DNA of 58,743 bases from positions 1 through 58,743 of the forward strand of contig NZ_JAIVAM010000020.1 of the NCBI RefSeq assembly GCF_020171845.1, in the 5' to 3' direction. Shown here in pieces: positions 58,683 to 58,743 of the stretch (position 1 is its first letter; every line of letters starts with the position of its first letter). Both the position numbers and the translations under genes were made by a program. The notes below the pieces were generated by a model. It saw nothing but the letters and a program-made list of their open reading frames with translations, made no database searches and was not told the DNA's origin. Source of the stretch: Cytobacillus kochii. GTDB lineage: Bacteria; Bacillota; Bacilli; Bacillales; Cytobacillaceae.

Positions 58683-58743
58683 TTTATTGGAGAGTTTGAT
58701 CCTGGCTCAGGACGAACGCTGGCGGCGTGCCTAATACATGCAA
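58683..58743 (+). rRNA. rrs: 16S ribosomal RNA, 5' end
   Basis: TTTATTGGAGAGTTTGATCC, CTGGCTCAGGACGAACGCTG and GCGGCGTGCCTAATACATGC are the universal 5' end of Bacillus 16S rRNA. The gene continues beyond the window. It has the same orientation as the 5S at the left edge. Confidence 0.98.

Overview
This is a chromosomal segment of a low-GC, endospore-forming Firmicute of the Bacillaceae type. The evidence is the near-complete order of genes known from the origin-proximal region of Bacillus subtilis, from yaaO and tmk through abrB, purR, spoVG, mfd, spoIIE and ftsH to the folate operon and lysS. Many sporulation genes are present, most genes have strong AGGAGG-type ribosome binding sites, and TTG and GTG starts are frequent. 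I cannot name the species. The window starts inside a 5S rRNA gene and ends in the first 61 bases of a 16S rRNA gene of another operon on the same strand, so the whole ~58.6 kb is an inter-rrn segment.

Layout. 1-1086: 5S rRNA tail, its terminator, a gene-poor stretch, and csfB/gin (anti-sigma-G factor) on the minus strand with a sigma-F/G-type promoter. 1087-8262: yaaO, tmk, darA, yaaR, holB, ricT, yabA, yabB, yazA, rsmI (nucleotide metabolism, replication clamp loading and its control, RNA modification). 8300-9107: abrB on the minus strand, with four Spo0A-box octamers and a short terminated leader in front of metG. 9108-16476: metG, tatD, yabE, rnmV, ksgA, yabG, with a predicted ECF-sigma antisense promoter behind yabE. 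16748-25213: veg, sspF, ispE, purR, ridA, spoVG, glmU, prs, ctc, pth, fin, with recognisable sigma-A, -H, -B and -F promoters. 25214-35656: mfd, spoVT, yabM, mazG/yabN, rqcP, yabP, yabQ, divIC, yabR. 35880-36712: an uninterrupted array of sixteen 51-bp repeats and part of a seventeenth. 36833-36992: tRNA-Glu and tRNA-Met on the minus strand. 37322-45754: spoIIE (sigma-A/Spo0A promoter with 21-bp spacing), yabS, yabT, tilS, hprT, ftsH. 45755-46322: a second, decayed 51-bp-period repeat followed by a REP-like hairpin. 46323-57795: coaX, hslO, yacD, cysK, the pabB-pabA-pabC-folP-folB-folK-yazB-dusB operon, and lysS. 57796-58743: terminator, gene-poor stretch, tandem rrn promoters, boxA and 16S start.

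How the genes work together. The segment combines housekeeping genes (thymidylate, PRPP, UDP-GlcNAc, isoprenoid, folate and CoA synthesis, three aminoacylation or tRNA-modification genes, DNA polymerase III delta') with regulators of the transition to sporulation: AbrB, SpoVG, SpoIIE, Fin, CsfB, SpoVT, YabP/YabQ and YabG. The promoters visible by eye match this: sigma-H for spoVG, sigma-B for ctc, sigma-F for fin and csfB, sigma-K for yabG, and Spo0A sites at abrB and spoIIE.

Most of the window is ordinary core genome. The parts that known features do not explain are the 51-bp repeat array, the second 51-bp-period relic, the extra Spo0A-box cluster between abrB and metG, the gene-poor stretches at 17.3-17.9 and 29.8-30.3 kb, and a probable CTG start for yabM. 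I saw no CRISPR array, prophage or intact insertion sequence.
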